Shown: positions 43,907 through 55,297 of the stretch, piece after piece
How the letters are laid out: each line of letters starts with the position of its first letter
Numbering within the stretch: position 1 is the stretch's first letter
Assembly (NCBI GenBank): GCA_963576735.1
Contig: OY755189.1
Coordinates: forward strand, 3,720,001-3,784,000
Length of the DNA stretch: 64,000 nt
DNA from: Bedellia somnulentella
Taxonomy: Eukaryota; Arthropoda; Insecta; Lepidoptera; Bedelliidae
Direction of reading: 5' to 3'
Program-made: the position numbers and the translations under genes
Notes under the pieces: generated by a model
Database searches by the model: none
The model's input: only the letters and a program-made list of their open reading frames with translations
Told to the model about the DNA's origin: nothing

Positions 43907-44120
43907 CAACTGTGATAGCTCACTGGATAGAACAGCGCTTACACCACTTCGTCATTTCAAAATATGCTTGGTTAATTTATCATGATTGTTAACGGTGAGG
44001 CCGTTAACAATCATGATAAAAATCGTAGGAAACCCATATGGCTAAGTTGTACTTTGACATGTGACAATTTATTAGTACAAAACGGCAATAGGCCTGCCCC
44101 CTATCACGTGAGTAAACTGT
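43907..44120 (+). mobile_element. SINE-A with internal fold-back, 3'-truncated
   Basis: It has a diverged tRNA-like head and body. An 18-bp inverted duplication (43978-43995 and 44001-44018, spacer TGAGG) interrupts the GTTAACGGTGAGG block. Confidence 0.78.
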
Positions 44121-44415
44121 CACGTCATGCATGTGTGTATGTAAATAGGTATAAAATGACTAAATAAAATAAGTAAAATGTGCTTCAAAAGCGTGTTTTT
44201 CATTTTTGGCTTCTTAGTACCGAATAATTTGAAATTATTTAACTTTGGCGACCCTATGAAATTATTATATTGTCTCAGATGCTCGAAAAGTTTACAAGTA
44301 TTTTGAATTAAATCGGTTCGTTTAAAGTGGGTCATAATCGAGTTTAAAGCAGTCGGCTAAACACATCACATACATACACACAGGTGAAGATAATACAACA
44401 TACACATACACATAT

Positions 44416-44432
44416 ATGTAGTGTGTGTGTGT
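44416..44432. repeat. (TG)n microsatellite
   Basis: GTGTGTGTGTG run. The flanking 44121-44580 is otherwise unassigned. Confidence 0.7.
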
Positions 44433-44585
44433 GATTTAAGTTAGCTTTAAGTCATGGTCAGAGCTGAAAATCGGCGCTATCCACTTACAGTGAATAGACC
44501 GAGCTCTAAACCATTTTGTCTTTTTGTATTTTTCTCATGTTGTTTATGTAAATATGTATTTAAAAAAAGGCAAATAAAATCTTAT

Positions 44586-44600
44586 TATTATTATTATTAT
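44586..44600. repeat. (TTA)n microsatellite
   Basis: Five TTA units immediately left of a SINE-B. Confidence 0.7.
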
Positions 44601-44833
44601 ATACTCACGGCTATAATTCCCTTGAAGGGGTAGCCAGAGCCAAGAAATTATAAATTCCTCAGCCACTTTTGGAAGTTGAGTGGGGAAAAGATGGTAAAAA
44701 TAAAGGTTTTTGGTGATGGGTCTCCAACCGCATCGCCCAAAAATCCAATAAAAAGCCCCAATACCCTTAGTCGCCTCTTACGACACCCGTGGGTAGAAAG
44801 GGGTAGCGACATTCTAAGCCGGCACTACACGGC
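44600..44833 (-). mobile_element. SINE-B, full length
   Basis: Complete except for a shortened tail. Confidence 0.9.
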
Positions 44834-45221
44834 AAATGGCGGTGAAGATAATACAAGCGTGTTAAAAATCGCTCAAGCCAATTAAACTATATTGCGAGAC
44901 GTAGAAGTTTTTGTATTGCCTAATTTGTTTCCCACTGATGAGCAAAGGCCTCACAATTTTAAAGCATTTTAAAGCATTCGGTAATAACTACCATAAAACA
45001 GACAGGACAGAACATAGTAATGATTCGCAGAATTGGATTATTCTCATATATGGAGCAATATTAAAGCGGATTTAAAATAATTCACGTTAAAAGCGTTTTT
45101 AAGGCTTTTTGATTCATTCTTTAAATATTCTTTTGTAACTTACTTTTACTGATATCAGCAGCTTTTAGACTTTAAATTTTATTTTATATTTCAAATTTAT
45201 CCATTTATATAAAGATTACAA
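44834..45221. other. Unassigned sequence
   Basis: Nothing recognised. Confidence 0.35.
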
Positions 45222-45467
45222 ACATACATACATACATATACTCACGGCTATAAATCCCAAGAATGGGGTAGCCAGAGCTAAGGAATTAGAAATTCCTCAG
45301 CCACTTTTGGAAGGTGCGTGGGGAACAGATGGTGAAATAAAGGTTCTTGGTGATGGGTCTCCAACCGCATCGCCCAAAAATCCCTTAAAAGCCCCAATAC
45401 CGTTAGTCGCCTTTTACGTACACCCACCGGAAGAAATGGGGTAGTGCTATTCTAAGCCGACACTACT
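45222..45467 (-). mobile_element. SINE-B, full length
   Basis: Complete. Confidence 0.92.
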
Positions 45468-45524
45468 AAAAGTTAGTTACTGCAGTAAACTAAAAGCCTC
45501 AGACGCTTTGCTAATATTAAGTTG

Positions 45525-45726
45525 TATGGTGTCGGTTCAGAATAACCAATATCCTGCCACTGGTGTTGTAATGAAAAAGCGAATAAGGGTAATGTGGATT
45601 TTAAAGCGGTTAGATGATAATAATCTCCATCTAACAATTAACGTCTTAAAGGGACTGAGAAATTTCTAATTCTTAAGCTGTAACTAGTATACTCTTTTGG
45701 GATTTTTAACCGTGAGTGTAGTTACG
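45525..45726 (+). mobile_element. SINE-B, strongly diverged
   Basis: TGGTGTCGGTTCAGAATAAC head and a CCGTGAGTGTAG end are still visible. Confidence 0.65.
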
Positions 45727-45935
45727 TTGAGTATAAATAAATGATAAATAATATGAGATAAGCAGATAAGCCAAGATTCCTCGTAATAAGTTTTAGAGGA
45801 ACGATGTTTCTGACACATCTATGAGAATACTTCCAAGAATTTTGGCTTCTGGTGTGGACTACAGTATTCCGAATGGATTGAAAACATTAATGCAATGCTA
45901 ATAAATAAAGAATAAATAAAGGAAAGAAAAATTTC

Positions 45936-46006
45936 GACACCGGCCGGAATCGAACCCGCGACCTCGGGTATACGCCCCGACGCTCTGCCAACTGAGCTAC
46001 CGTATC
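45936..46006 (-). tRNA. tRNA-like sequence in family D (left)
   Basis: Cloverleaf as in the other units, with stem TCGGG/CCCGA and loop GCGTATA (GTA by position, C at 33). One acceptor base is changed. Confidence 0.4.
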
Positions 46007-46318
46007 AATGGCTGCCAGCGCGAAATTCTTCTATCCTTTATTTCTTTTACACGTTTAAGTAGTGTTTGCGTTTCCTACTTCGAATTTTCACTAATTCGGA
46101 AGGCCACTTGTCTAGCTTTTCAGATAGAATGCAAATGTTGAAAACGCCTAACTATCACATAATTTAAATCTTTTTGTTCATGAAAACCTCATGTGAAATC
46201 TAATCTAAACCTCATGTGTTCTATCTGAAAAGGTAGACAAGTGGCCTTAGGAAACGCAAACACTACTTAAACGTGTAAAAGAAATAAAGGATAGAAGAAT
46301 TTCGCGCCGGCAGCCATT

Positions 46319-46389
46319 GACACGTTAGCTCAATTGACAGAGCGTCGGGGCGTATACCCGAGGTCGCGGGTTCGATTCCCGCCTGTGTC
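46319..46389 (+). tRNA. tRNA-like sequence in family D (right)
   Basis: The anticodon arm has a proper 5-bp stem and 7-nt loop GCGTATA. The D arm is weakened (GCTCAATTGACAGAGC). Its location in a mobile repeat argues against a working tRNA. Confidence 0.4.
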
Positions 46390-46598
46390 GAAATTTTTCT
46401 TTCTTTTCTTTATTCTTTATTTATTAGTAATAGTCCCCACATGAGGTTTTCATGAACAAAAAGATTTAAATTAATGCAATGCGTCTATGATATTCACATG
46501 TTACAGTATGACATGAGAATTGTGCATTTGTTGGTAGTAAACGTTATGGAAAATAATAATCATTTTTTTTTTAAAAAAACATTATCATCTTAGTTTTC

Positions 46599-46745
46599 TA
46601 TAAATCCCAAAAGGGGAAGTTGAGTTGTTTTTTTTTTTAATAAATCTTGTTTGGTTATTGGTTTTTAGCCATATCGCCCAACAATCACTCAAATAGCTCC
46701 TAAAATCTACATTTGCGCTAGAAAATAGGCTAAGGCTATTTTAAG
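46599..46745 (-). mobile_element. SINE-B, strongly diverged
   Basis: TATAAATCCCAAAAGGGGAAG and CCATATCGCCCAACAATCAC blocks. Confidence 0.6.
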
Positions 46746-47136
46746 CGGATATTAAAAAAAATATCAAAAACGTGATAAAAGTGGGGCCCCATGCAACAAG
46801 CGTAATTATTAACATATATCTATATATCATTATTGCTTGTTATGATTAGCGGTAAAAGTATCTAAAAATACAAATAACAAATCCAAAAATATCTAAATAT
46901 TATCAAATTGCTGTGCTGTGAGAATTGTGGATCAGGATTTACGTAGAGACTGACATCTTAGTAATAGCCGTGTATGCAATAACTAAACATATATTTATTT
47001 TTATTTATCTACTCAATTTTGTATTACATTCTCGCTTAACCCTGCAAGATGTACCAAACGCTGGAACTAAAGACTAAATTTAACATTAAAAATCCGTTTA
47101 CCCCCACAAAAATACTAAATGTTAGGTAATGTTAGT
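46746..47136. other. Unassigned AT-rich sequence
   Basis: Nothing recognised. Confidence 0.35.
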
Positions 47137-47348
47137 AGAGGACATCAGAAAGACACACACGGACAAAATATAGAGTGTGTTTAAAAAGGCAGGCGTCCGA
47201 AGTATGAAGAATAAAAGAGAATGTATAAAAAGATTGATAGATGTAAACAAAACTAGAAGGTTTGCTAAAATCGTACAAAGTGGCGATCGATAGTCTCTTC
47301 CTACTCCAAAGGGAAATGATGGCGTGAGTGTATGAATGTATGTAATAA
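47137..47348 (+). pseudogene. LINE-C RT C-terminal fragment with tail
   Basis: This is the only clear plus-strand LINE-C copy. It reads toward AAAGTGGCGATCGATAGTCTC (KWRSIV) and ends GATGGCGTGAGTGTATG. It has frameshifts. Confidence 0.75.
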
Positions 47349-47571
47349 ATACTAAACACAGCATGTCGAATTAACATTTCCTAAGTCCGTATCTGCTGTA
47401 ACGTTCCTCTGGTTTTTAGTTACGTATAGTTAGTGTTGAGAGCTCTGTGTCGCGGTGTTGTTACAACATTTGTCTAAGTGCAATTTGTCTGGAACTCGAC
47501 TGTAATAAACTTTAAATGTCATATGGGACAGACGTGGGGCTTCGAATATACATATAGGTAAGATAGGGACA

Positions 47572-47700
47572 CTCATATACTGACGCCATAATTTCCCATT
47601 GAGAAAGGCAGAAACTATCGATTGCCACTTTGTACGATCCTGGAAAACATCCCTAGCTTCGTTTATCTTTTCATATATGCTCTTTAATTAGTTTTTGTAG
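47572..47700 (-). mobile_element. LINE-C 3'-end fragment
   Basis: CATAATTTCCCATTGAG and CACTTTGTACGATCCTGG blocks. Confidence 0.7.
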
Positions 47701-47902
47701 TAAGATAGGTGTAAATTTAAAATAGTTATTTGGTGTTTTATTAGAAAATAACAATATTGAATAATTGAATTTAAATAGTTTGTGTCAGTGGTGTAGTAGG
47801 TAGGTTGAGAATACCGTGTTTTGGTCAAAAAACGAACTCCCTCCCTAACTTGATTTTTGTTGAATGAATAATATTAAAGATTCCCATCATTTTTTTTTAT
47901 AA

Positions 47903-48159
47903 TACATACATATATGCAAATATATTCTCACAGCTATAAATCCCTACAAGGGGTAGCCAGAGCTGAGGAATCAGAAGTTTCTCAGCCTCTTTTGGAATTT
48001 GCGTGGGGAAAAGATGGTGAAATAAAGGTTGTGGGTGATGAAGGATCTTTAACCGCATCGCCCAAAAATACCTTAAAAGCCCCAATACCGATAGTCGCCT
48101 CTTGAGTACACCCACCGGAAGAAATGGGGTAGTGCTATTCTAAGCCGACACTACACAGC
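47903..48159 (-). mobile_element. SINE-B, full length
   Basis: Complete. Confidence 0.9.
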
Positions 48160-48465
48160 TATTATTATAAAAATCTTTGGTAAAGATGACTGATAGAGCA
48201 TAAGCATTGTATATGCATGTCTGACAATAACTGGGAATATACATATACTCATGGCTATAAATTTATAAAAGGGAAAGAATAAAAATTACTTCCTCGGTAG
48301 GACCTTGCTGAAACTTATCTTGTTTCCTCAAGTTAATCTGTCTTCGCAAACATGCTCTTTCATTCTTGTGGCTTCAATCTCGGCTAACAAAAACCTTTTT
48401 GTATGGTTTTGAAATGTCTTTCATGATTGTCCTCTACGATTAATAAGCATTTTATCTTAAAAGCA
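48160..48465. other. Unassigned sequence
   Basis: A short SINE-B tail remnant may lie at 48240-48265. Nothing else. Confidence 0.35.
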
Positions 48466-48836
48466 TAACATATAACATAACATAACATAAACGTTCACGC
48501 CGAATATCCCCGAAGGGGTTGGCAGAGGTACTAATACTTCTGAACATCACGTGACTTTGTCACCTGGTGTTCAGAGTACCCACGTTTTGCATGGACAGTG
48601 TACTCACGTGATAGGGGGCAGGCCTATCGCCGTTTTGTACGAATACACTGTCACATGACTAAGTAAAACTCAGTCATGTGGGTTTCCTCACGGTGTTTTC
48701 CCTCACCGTTAACAACCATGATAAATTAACCACACATATGTCTTTAGAAAAGACAAATTGGTGTAGGCCCGACCCGGGATTTAAACACTAGTTGCTTGCA
48801 CGTTAACCGGTGTTCTACTCATTGAGCTATCACGTC
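48466..48836 (-). mobile_element. SINE-A, full length
   Basis: (ACATA)n tail complement, hairpin, body, and tRNA-like head ending TGAGCTATCACG on the minus strand. Confidence 0.92.
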
Positions 48837-49586
48837 GTCAATCTTAAAAGCTTGGTGATAAAAAGGCAGGCGTCTGAAATAAGAATTAATATTATTTGTA
48901 TATCATATTATTTATTGGCGTGAATCGCGTGCAATTATAAATATTTTCGTTTAATGAACATAATATACGTGAGTATATGTATGTATGTAAAATAACGCAG
49001 TTTACACGTTCACTAAATTGCTGCCTAGTCACAATTTAAACATAGGAAAGATCAAACCAAACTGGGATAGTAATAAAATACAGCTTTATCAAATAAATCA
49101 AAGTTAACCCATTTCCCTTCATAATAGAAAAGTTTAATATCATCCTCAAATGTCCATCTTATTTTCGTTCGGAAACTCGTTGAAAGCACTCGTAGATCTC
49201 AACCCTTTCTAAGAGGAAACAAAAGTTGTAAGAAGGCTCTCGCGCCAAAAACGAAGGGCTGAAAGTTCAATATTCACAAGTTTCTTAGAAATCGGATCTT
49301 AAGATTAAGAGGTTTGTAGAATGAAATTGAAATTACTTTGAAAATATATTTTCTAGTCGATACGAAATTTGCAAAGGAATTTTAGTTTTAATTTCATTTA
49401 TTATTGAAGTCTGAAATATCTTTCAAAATCCAACTGATAAAATTTTAAATGTTATTTCGTTCGCCTTTTTTTTCTCTTGGTAATGTTGTCTAAAATCAAC
49501 GATGCAAAATGCCTTCTATTTAGCGCATAACTTAGAAATGCATCAAAATACATTGCTGACATATAGTACTTACAATTCGCCAATAA
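48837..49586. other. Unassigned sequence
   Basis: A TATG-type tail remnant lies at 48968-48988. The rest is unrecognised and may be unique. Confidence 0.35.
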
Positions 49587-49715
49587 GATGACATATACTC
49601 ACGCCATTAGTTCCCATTGGGGTAGGCAGAGACTATCGCCACTTCCTATGATCCTAGCAAACCTCTCAGCTCCGTTTACATTCATCAATCTTTTCATACA
49701 TACTCTTTTTTTGCA
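49587..49715 (-). mobile_element. LINE-C 3'-end fragment
   Basis: Complement of the ...WRSIVSAYPNGN-stop codons and the tail. Confidence 0.75.
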
Positions 49716-49720
49716 AATAA

Positions 49721-49880
49721 TACATACATACATACATATTCTCACGCCGTTAGTTCCCATTGGGGTAGGCAGAGACTATCGATCGCCACTTTGTAAGATC
49801 CTGGCAAACCTCTCTAGCTTCATTCACATCCATCAATCTTTTCATACATGCTCTTTTATTCTTCGTACTTCTTTGCAAAT
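49721..49880 (-). mobile_element. LINE-C 3'-end fragment, second tandem copy
   Basis: (CATA)n, then the same block. It is in the same orientation as, and directly next to, the previous copy. Confidence 0.78.
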
Positions 49881-50137
49881 AATATTATTCTTATAAGTGT
49901 GAATTCCGCTTAAGTCTTTGAAATAAAGGATAAATCCTACAATTCATATTTTAGAAAGAGCCTTAATAATGTATTGAGATCAGACGAAACATTCTTTGAC
50001 AATATTATGCCCAGATAGTATTTTTACTAATGGTTCGATTTATTAATCGAGGCGGTATAAAAATCATGATTTTTTCATTAGAATAAAAAAGTAAAATAAT
50101 ACAAAATATGTCGATTGTAAGCAGATGCAGTAAATAT

Positions 50138-50880
50138 CAACGATACTTTATTTCTGCCATCGTGCCGGCATGCATATGTATATGTCGTAGCCATATCGTA
50201 GATTTGAACACATCGTGAAATGATCGATCATTTCATGAAATAGTCACATTTCATGATGTGGCCAACTTAATTTGACCAGATCATAAAATCACGATTTGGT
50301 CATCCACGCTTGGCCAGATCGTAGAAATAGGGTGACCTGTGAAATGCTATCCAAACTCTACGGTTTTGAACATATTGCTTAGTTTTTTCGTAATTTGCAA
50401 AGTACCCGAGAATCATTTCGTCAAAAACTCTTTTGTGATAACTCTCTTCCTCGTTTTTATAACAATGAACAAACTTTTTCACTGCGAAAAACAACACTTT
50501 CGCCAACGGCCGCCATCTCCACTCGTAAACAAATCGCTTTCAGCGCCTCTACCGGTAATTAATGTACCTATTTTACGATATGACCAAATAATCTTAATCA
50601 TTTCATGAAGCGGCCGCACGTTTAGTTGGCCATATCGAGAAACGATTTCTTATCATTGATCTGCCCAAACCACATCACAATGTGGCCAATAAACAGTTGA
50701 ACATTTCATGAAATGTGCCTATTTCATGAAATGACCGATCACTTCATGATGTGTTCAAATCTACGATATGGCCACGACATACATATATATACTTCCAAAT
50801 GTGGCTGAGGAGTTTCTAGCTCTAAGCTCTGGCTACTTCTTTTGGGATTTATGACAGTGTGTAAATGTATGTATGTATAC
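50138..50880 (+). mobile_element. SINE-B split by a MITE
   Basis: The left piece (50138-50162, AACGATACTTTATTTCTGCC) and right piece (50791-50880, ACTTCCAAATGTGGCTGAGG to TATG tail) are adjacent in intact SINE-B copies. Confidence 0.75.
50184..50778. mobile_element. MITE with ~60-bp inverted repeats
   Basis: The ends start GTCGTAGCCATATCGTAG and GTCGTGGCCATATCGTAG (read inward), about 60 bp with a few mismatches. Palindromic CATTTCATGAAATG motifs lie inside each end. The interior has no recognisable protein. Confidence 0.8.
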
Positions 50881-50979
50881 AATACATCTCGTTTAGGTTG
50901 GTGGCTTGCCTAGTATGAGGATTTTGAAGAGGTAGACAAGCTACTTTTATTTATGTATATTATTTCTGAACTAAAGTAA

Positions 50980-51155
50980 GTCCTGAGCCACTTTTGGAAG
51001 TTACATGGGGAGAAGAAGATAAAAGAATGGTTGGAGGTAAGCTTATCTATAGCAACGTCGCCCATCAATAATTTAAAACGTTATTGCTAACTAAGGCGCC
51101 TCGTGCAATACCTGTGAGAAGACATGGGTTATTGCTATTTCAAACCGACACTATA
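50980..51155 (-). mobile_element. SINE-B, tail-truncated, diverged
   Basis: From TGAGCCACTTTTGGAAG to the CCGACACTATAATG head. Confidence 0.75.
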
Positions 51156-51656
51156 ATGATAAAATTAAAAGCGTGAATGAAAATATAACAATGTTTTATA
51201 CTAAGTATAAAAAGATTTACCTGCAACTTGGCGTCTAATGCAAAGAAAAGTTTCAGCGCAAACAATCCTCTCGCAGCATTTTAGAATCCGCTTAAATCAA
51301 CAATTTGCATATTTAATAGATTGAATAATGTTTAAATCAGCTTAGTAAAGAATTATTTCTGCTGATAATGAATAATGACTGTTGGGAAGTTGTAAATGCC
51401 TTTTAACACTTTGGCCTTGTTAAATTGTTCCTAATTCTGTAAATTGATTAAACATTTCCGAGATACTTGTGCCGTGTTTAAGTACAGATTTAGTTTCAAG
51501 TTTATATATTTAAACTTGTGTTGTGTGTTCTTCGCAGTGTGAATGAAAGCATGTAAGGACCTCTAGTGCGCACATCAAGCGACAAAGGTGGACTCACTCC
51601 CACACTAGCGGCGTCTCACTCATATCATGCATCGCGCAATCAAGAAGCTTTAAATT
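51156..51656. other. Unassigned sequence
   Basis: Nothing recognised. Confidence 0.35.
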
Positions 51657-51804
51657 CCTGCCCGGCTAGTACGAACGCTATTATATCGACACGATAAGGG
51701 TTAGAATGAGATGGCAGTATACGATACTAAGTAAGTGCGTGAGAGATGACTGCTTTATCAAACGCGATAACTAGTTTAAACACCGCTCGTACCAGCCGGG
51801 CAGG
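51657..51804. mobile_element. MITE family M1, single-block copy
   Basis: Inverted ends CCTGCCCGGCTAGTACGA and CCTGCCCGGCTGGTACGA (read inward) flank the shared AGATGGCAGTATACGATACT block. Confidence 0.82.
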
Positions 51805-52009
51805 TATATATACAAATTATAAGTTGATACACTAGCCAGTATACTTTTGCTAAATCATTAGACATTTAAACACCATGGGAAGGCTGATGACATGGGTTCT
51901 AAGCAATAGAAAGATGAAAGAAACACAGGATTGGTCATGGTGAAGTTATTTTTGGAACCTGCGAGGTATGGAGATGATGATTCTATTAGTGAATAATTAT
52001 AAATAATGG

Positions 52010-52160
52010 GTAAGGTTATTCTCCGTGCTTCGGAGGACACGTTTAGCCGTCGGTATCAGCTACTATCACAGTAGTAATCATTAGTCTGCCAACCCGCACT
52101 AGACCAGCGTGGTTGTCGAAGGCTCAATCACCATATATATTCACAAAAGGGCTCGAGCTC
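52010..52160. repeat. Dispersed repeat fragment, probably LINE or SINE
   Basis: CTCCGTGCTTCGGAGGACACG and following sequence resemble a common lepidopteran dispersed repeat. Family inferred from memory of its look. Confidence 0.4.
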
Positions 52161-53334
52161 AGGAGACAAACTGCATTTTTCAAAAAACTGCATTTTATTT
52201 TTTAAGAAATAAAAATATTTAATTATATTTCAAACATATGAATACTTTTAAGTAAAGATTAAACGATCACAAGAAAACAATTACAAAGTTTTTAAAATCG
52301 CTTCAGGGAAATATATAAGTTCGTGTAGTTTATTCAAATGCACGCTACTTAAAATTATTAGTTTACATTGTAAACGTATGGACACAAGTATACATAATTG
52401 AAAGCTTAATTAATGGTTGTACAAATATATGTTTAACTTAAGAAGATTGTTTCTTCGACTATAATTAATTTTGAACTTTTGCATTAAGGTATTTCTGTGA
52501 TGCTAAATAATAACCACGTTTATCTTACAATATAATTATGCGAAAAATACGGGAATATTACACACAGATCAATTTAGCCCCAAACTAAGTAAGACTTGTG
52601 TTATGTTATATATACATATAATATAATAATATAATATATATAACCAACTCAACGATATATTTAACATTATAAAACACACATATATATATAAACCTAAGAC
52701 TGAAACAAACATTTATAATCACATAAATGTTGCTCTCAGCGGGGATCGAACCTGCAACCTCTGGACCGAGAAGCTAGTCACCTTTTCTCGCGGCCATGGC
52801 TGTCGTCATGCCTGTAATAATATGTAATGCCTGTTCACGAAATTCAATTCCTACCTCTTAAATTACAGACGCAGCAAATTTAATCGCAACCGAACATTAA
52901 AGTGAAATAACTTGAAACCAATTTATTTCAAATATTTTCGAATTGATATTAGCATAAAATAAATGAAATCATTGAAATAGAATGATAAAATATTATTTAT
53001 TCTCAGGAAAAGAGAATTTTCTAAGAAAACTTGAACTGAAAGTTCTCCAAATAAAAGTAACATTTTTATAAAAATAAAGCTTTTAAGACTTAAATCAGAA
53101 TCGTTTTTTTTAATAACTAGACTAAAAATACTCAAAGTAAATATTCCTACATTAAGGTTTTTTCTTATTATAACATGGTATAAATATTTTAGATTCGTTT
53201 TCAAATAATTACGTTTACAATTTTCATAAAAACCCAGTATTTTTTTGAATTTACATAAAACGTCATAAAAAATTAAAAGATATTACTGCATTACTGCTAG
53301 TGATATGAAAAAATAAAGGTTACACTACTCAAAA
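52161..53334. other. Unassigned AT-rich sequence with a tRNA-like SINE head relic
   Basis: 52733-52790 (minus) has a B-box-like GGTTCGATCCC and may be the head of an old SINE. The rest is AT-rich, and the 93-codon frame at 52923 is not recognisable. Confidence 0.4.
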
Positions 53335-53466
53335 TCCAACATTCACGCCGTATACCCCCTAAGGGTTAACAGGCGTACTAATACTTCTGAACATCACGTG
53401 ACATTTTCACCTGGCGTTCAAAATACCCATGTTTTACTTGGACAGTGTGCTCACGTGTAAGGGGCA

Positions 53467-53617
53467 GCCCGAAGGCGTACCGAAGTGGAGACTTAATAAA
53501 GTATGTAACTCCTTTATGGGACTATCCCTGAAAATGTTCAACAAACTTCCTTCTGACATATTGGAATTGCCTGTGGCATCTTTTAAAAAGGCAATTAAAG
53601 CCATGCTTTTAAAGTAA
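53467..53617 (+). pseudogene. LINE ORF2 C-terminal fragment
   Basis: The frame reads EGVPKWRLNKVCNSFMGLSLKMFNKLPSDILELPVASFKKAIKAMLLK-stop. The MFNKLP...FKKAIK ending is common at the C-termini of CR1/Jockey-type RTs. About 48 residues survive; the first residues of the open frame belong to SINE-A. Confidence 0.65.
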
Positions 53618-54040
53618 TCTTACTAAAGTGTTAAAGATTTTTTAAACGACAAGGACCCAACGCGCACATGACCGTGTCCGTAAAGCTATAAATCTTCCCT
53701 CGTTATTCCTAGGAATAATTGTCTGGTGAGGATTTTTCTTCTCACGTTATGTGATTGGTTTTTTGTGATGGACAATTTATTTTAAATATGTCAAACTAGC
53801 GTTTCGTTTTGTCGCATAGAAAATCTTATGTAAAGTAAACACATGTTTATAAACTGAAATTGAACAAACCATATTTTGAAAAAATGAAAAAATGTGAATG
53901 TAAAGAGTTTCTTTGTTGCTTCTTCTTTTTACGAACACTTTCCGAAACAACGGATTAACGATTAATTTTAAACTTTGACGTTCAAATAATGTTAGTATTT
54001 AACTTTATTTTGAAAAATAAACTTTTTGACTTTTTTTTTG
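53467..54040 (+). mobile_element. 5'-truncated LINE with RT C-terminus and 3' UTR
   Basis: It sits inside SINE-A. The 3' UTR (53618-54040) ends AAATAAACTTTTTGAC plus a T run. A second copy of this 3' UTR is at 60421-60740. Confidence 0.8.
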
Positions 54041-54246
54041 CCCTATCGTAGTTTGGTACAAATACACTGTGACATGACTAAGTACACACTGATTAACCAA
54101 ACATATGATTTTAAAAAAGTCAAAGTGATGTATTTATTTATATACATAGACATAAACATTACAGATATAAACCTAATTCGTTCATGTTTCACTTATTATA
54201 ACATATAAAATTAATTAATAAAATGACAATATCTTTTTCTTTTATC

Positions 54247-54489
54247 TACATACATATACTCACGGCTATAAATCTCTAAAAGAGGTAGCCAGAGCTGAGA
54301 AATAAGAAATTTCTCAGCCACTTTTGGAAGTTGAATGGGGAAAAGATGGTAGAATAAATGTTGTTGGTGATGGGTCTTCAACCGCATCGCCCAAAAATCC
54401 CTTAAAAAGCCCCAATACCGTTAGTCGCCTCTTACGTACACCCACCGGAAGAAATGGGGTAGTGCTATTCTAAGCCGACACTACACAGC
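54247..54489 (-). mobile_element. SINE-B, full length
   Basis: Complete, close to consensus. Confidence 0.92.
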
Positions 54490-54513
54490 AAACTTTTATC
54501 TACTAACAACAAA

Positions 54514-54585
54514 ACAAATGTAGGCTAGACCAGGAATTTGAACCCACGCCTATCTGCATCCATCCATTGAACTATCACTGTTGTT
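54514..54585 (-). mobile_element. SINE-A head fragment, diverged
   Basis: AGGCTAGACCAGGAATTTGA and TTGAACTATCACTG match the head complement. Confidence 0.55.
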
Positions 54586-55297
54586 ATAAATCTTTTTCAC
54601 CAATACAATACAATCATCCATGCTCCCAATGTATATTAAATACCGTTCTCATACAACTGAAACTGTGTGAATACTAAAACTAAAAGCAATAAATTAATCG
54701 AACTAAATTCCGGACTCACAGACATAAAACTAAATCTGTTTTATTGCTGCTGCGAATAATCGTAGTCTATGTCACTTTGGTGTAGTCTTGTTTTAGGTGA
54801 AATATGCGCTACGAATGTCGTAGACGAAACCCGTTTCTAGTTTTGAATGTGTCAGAAGGTGATTTTTATGTAGCTTGTTATTTGTGTTATTTATTGCATT
54901 GTCTATTTTGCTTTTAAATTTTAAACTATAAAAATTGGGAACTTCAACAATGAAAGATCATTTTGTCTTATATATGTATTATATAAGTAAACAACTAAAA
55001 CTACCCCTTTAAACTGAGCACCAAGCTGATCTTAAAATATCACAAAACGTTCCGTTCCACAGGATATTGTTAAAGTCTGTTCTATTAAAACTGAAATGAA
55101 ATTAACGAACAATTAGTCTCGATGTCGTTTCTACGAAATAATTGTGCTGCAAAACGTATTGTTGTACCTCCTAAATGAAACTCTTTGCTGAAACAATAGA
55201 CTTGTTAACATTTAATAACATTCGCTTCGTAGTTTCATTTTATATTTTATTTGTTCTTTAAACCTCCTGTTTTTAATTATTGTCACTTTACTACATA
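54586..55297. other. Unassigned sequence
   Basis: Nothing recognised. Confidence 0.35.

Larger units (their letters stand above)
45899..46469. mobile_element. Family D inverted dimer with 13-bp target duplication
   Basis: ATTAATGCAATGC lies at 45886-45898 and 46470-46482. The left part is a complete minus-strand unit plus part of a second unit's 3' end. The right part is a plus-strand unit ending in CCCCACATGAGG...GATTTAAA. Two tRNA-like sequences face each other across a spacer of about 310 bp. Confidence 0.85.
53335..54120 (-). mobile_element. SINE-A split by a LINE insertion
   Basis: 53335-53466 ends in GTAAGGGGCAG and 54041-54120 resumes with CCCTATCGTAG...TACACTG, the neighbouring block in intact SINE-A copies. 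The tRNA-like head is missing. Confidence 0.8.

Noticed and set aside
45899..46469. Family D as a Penelope-like element or retrozyme
   Set aside because: Tandem and inverted partial copies with target duplications recall those elements, but I found no GIY-YIG/RT sequence and no hammerhead core in the unit.
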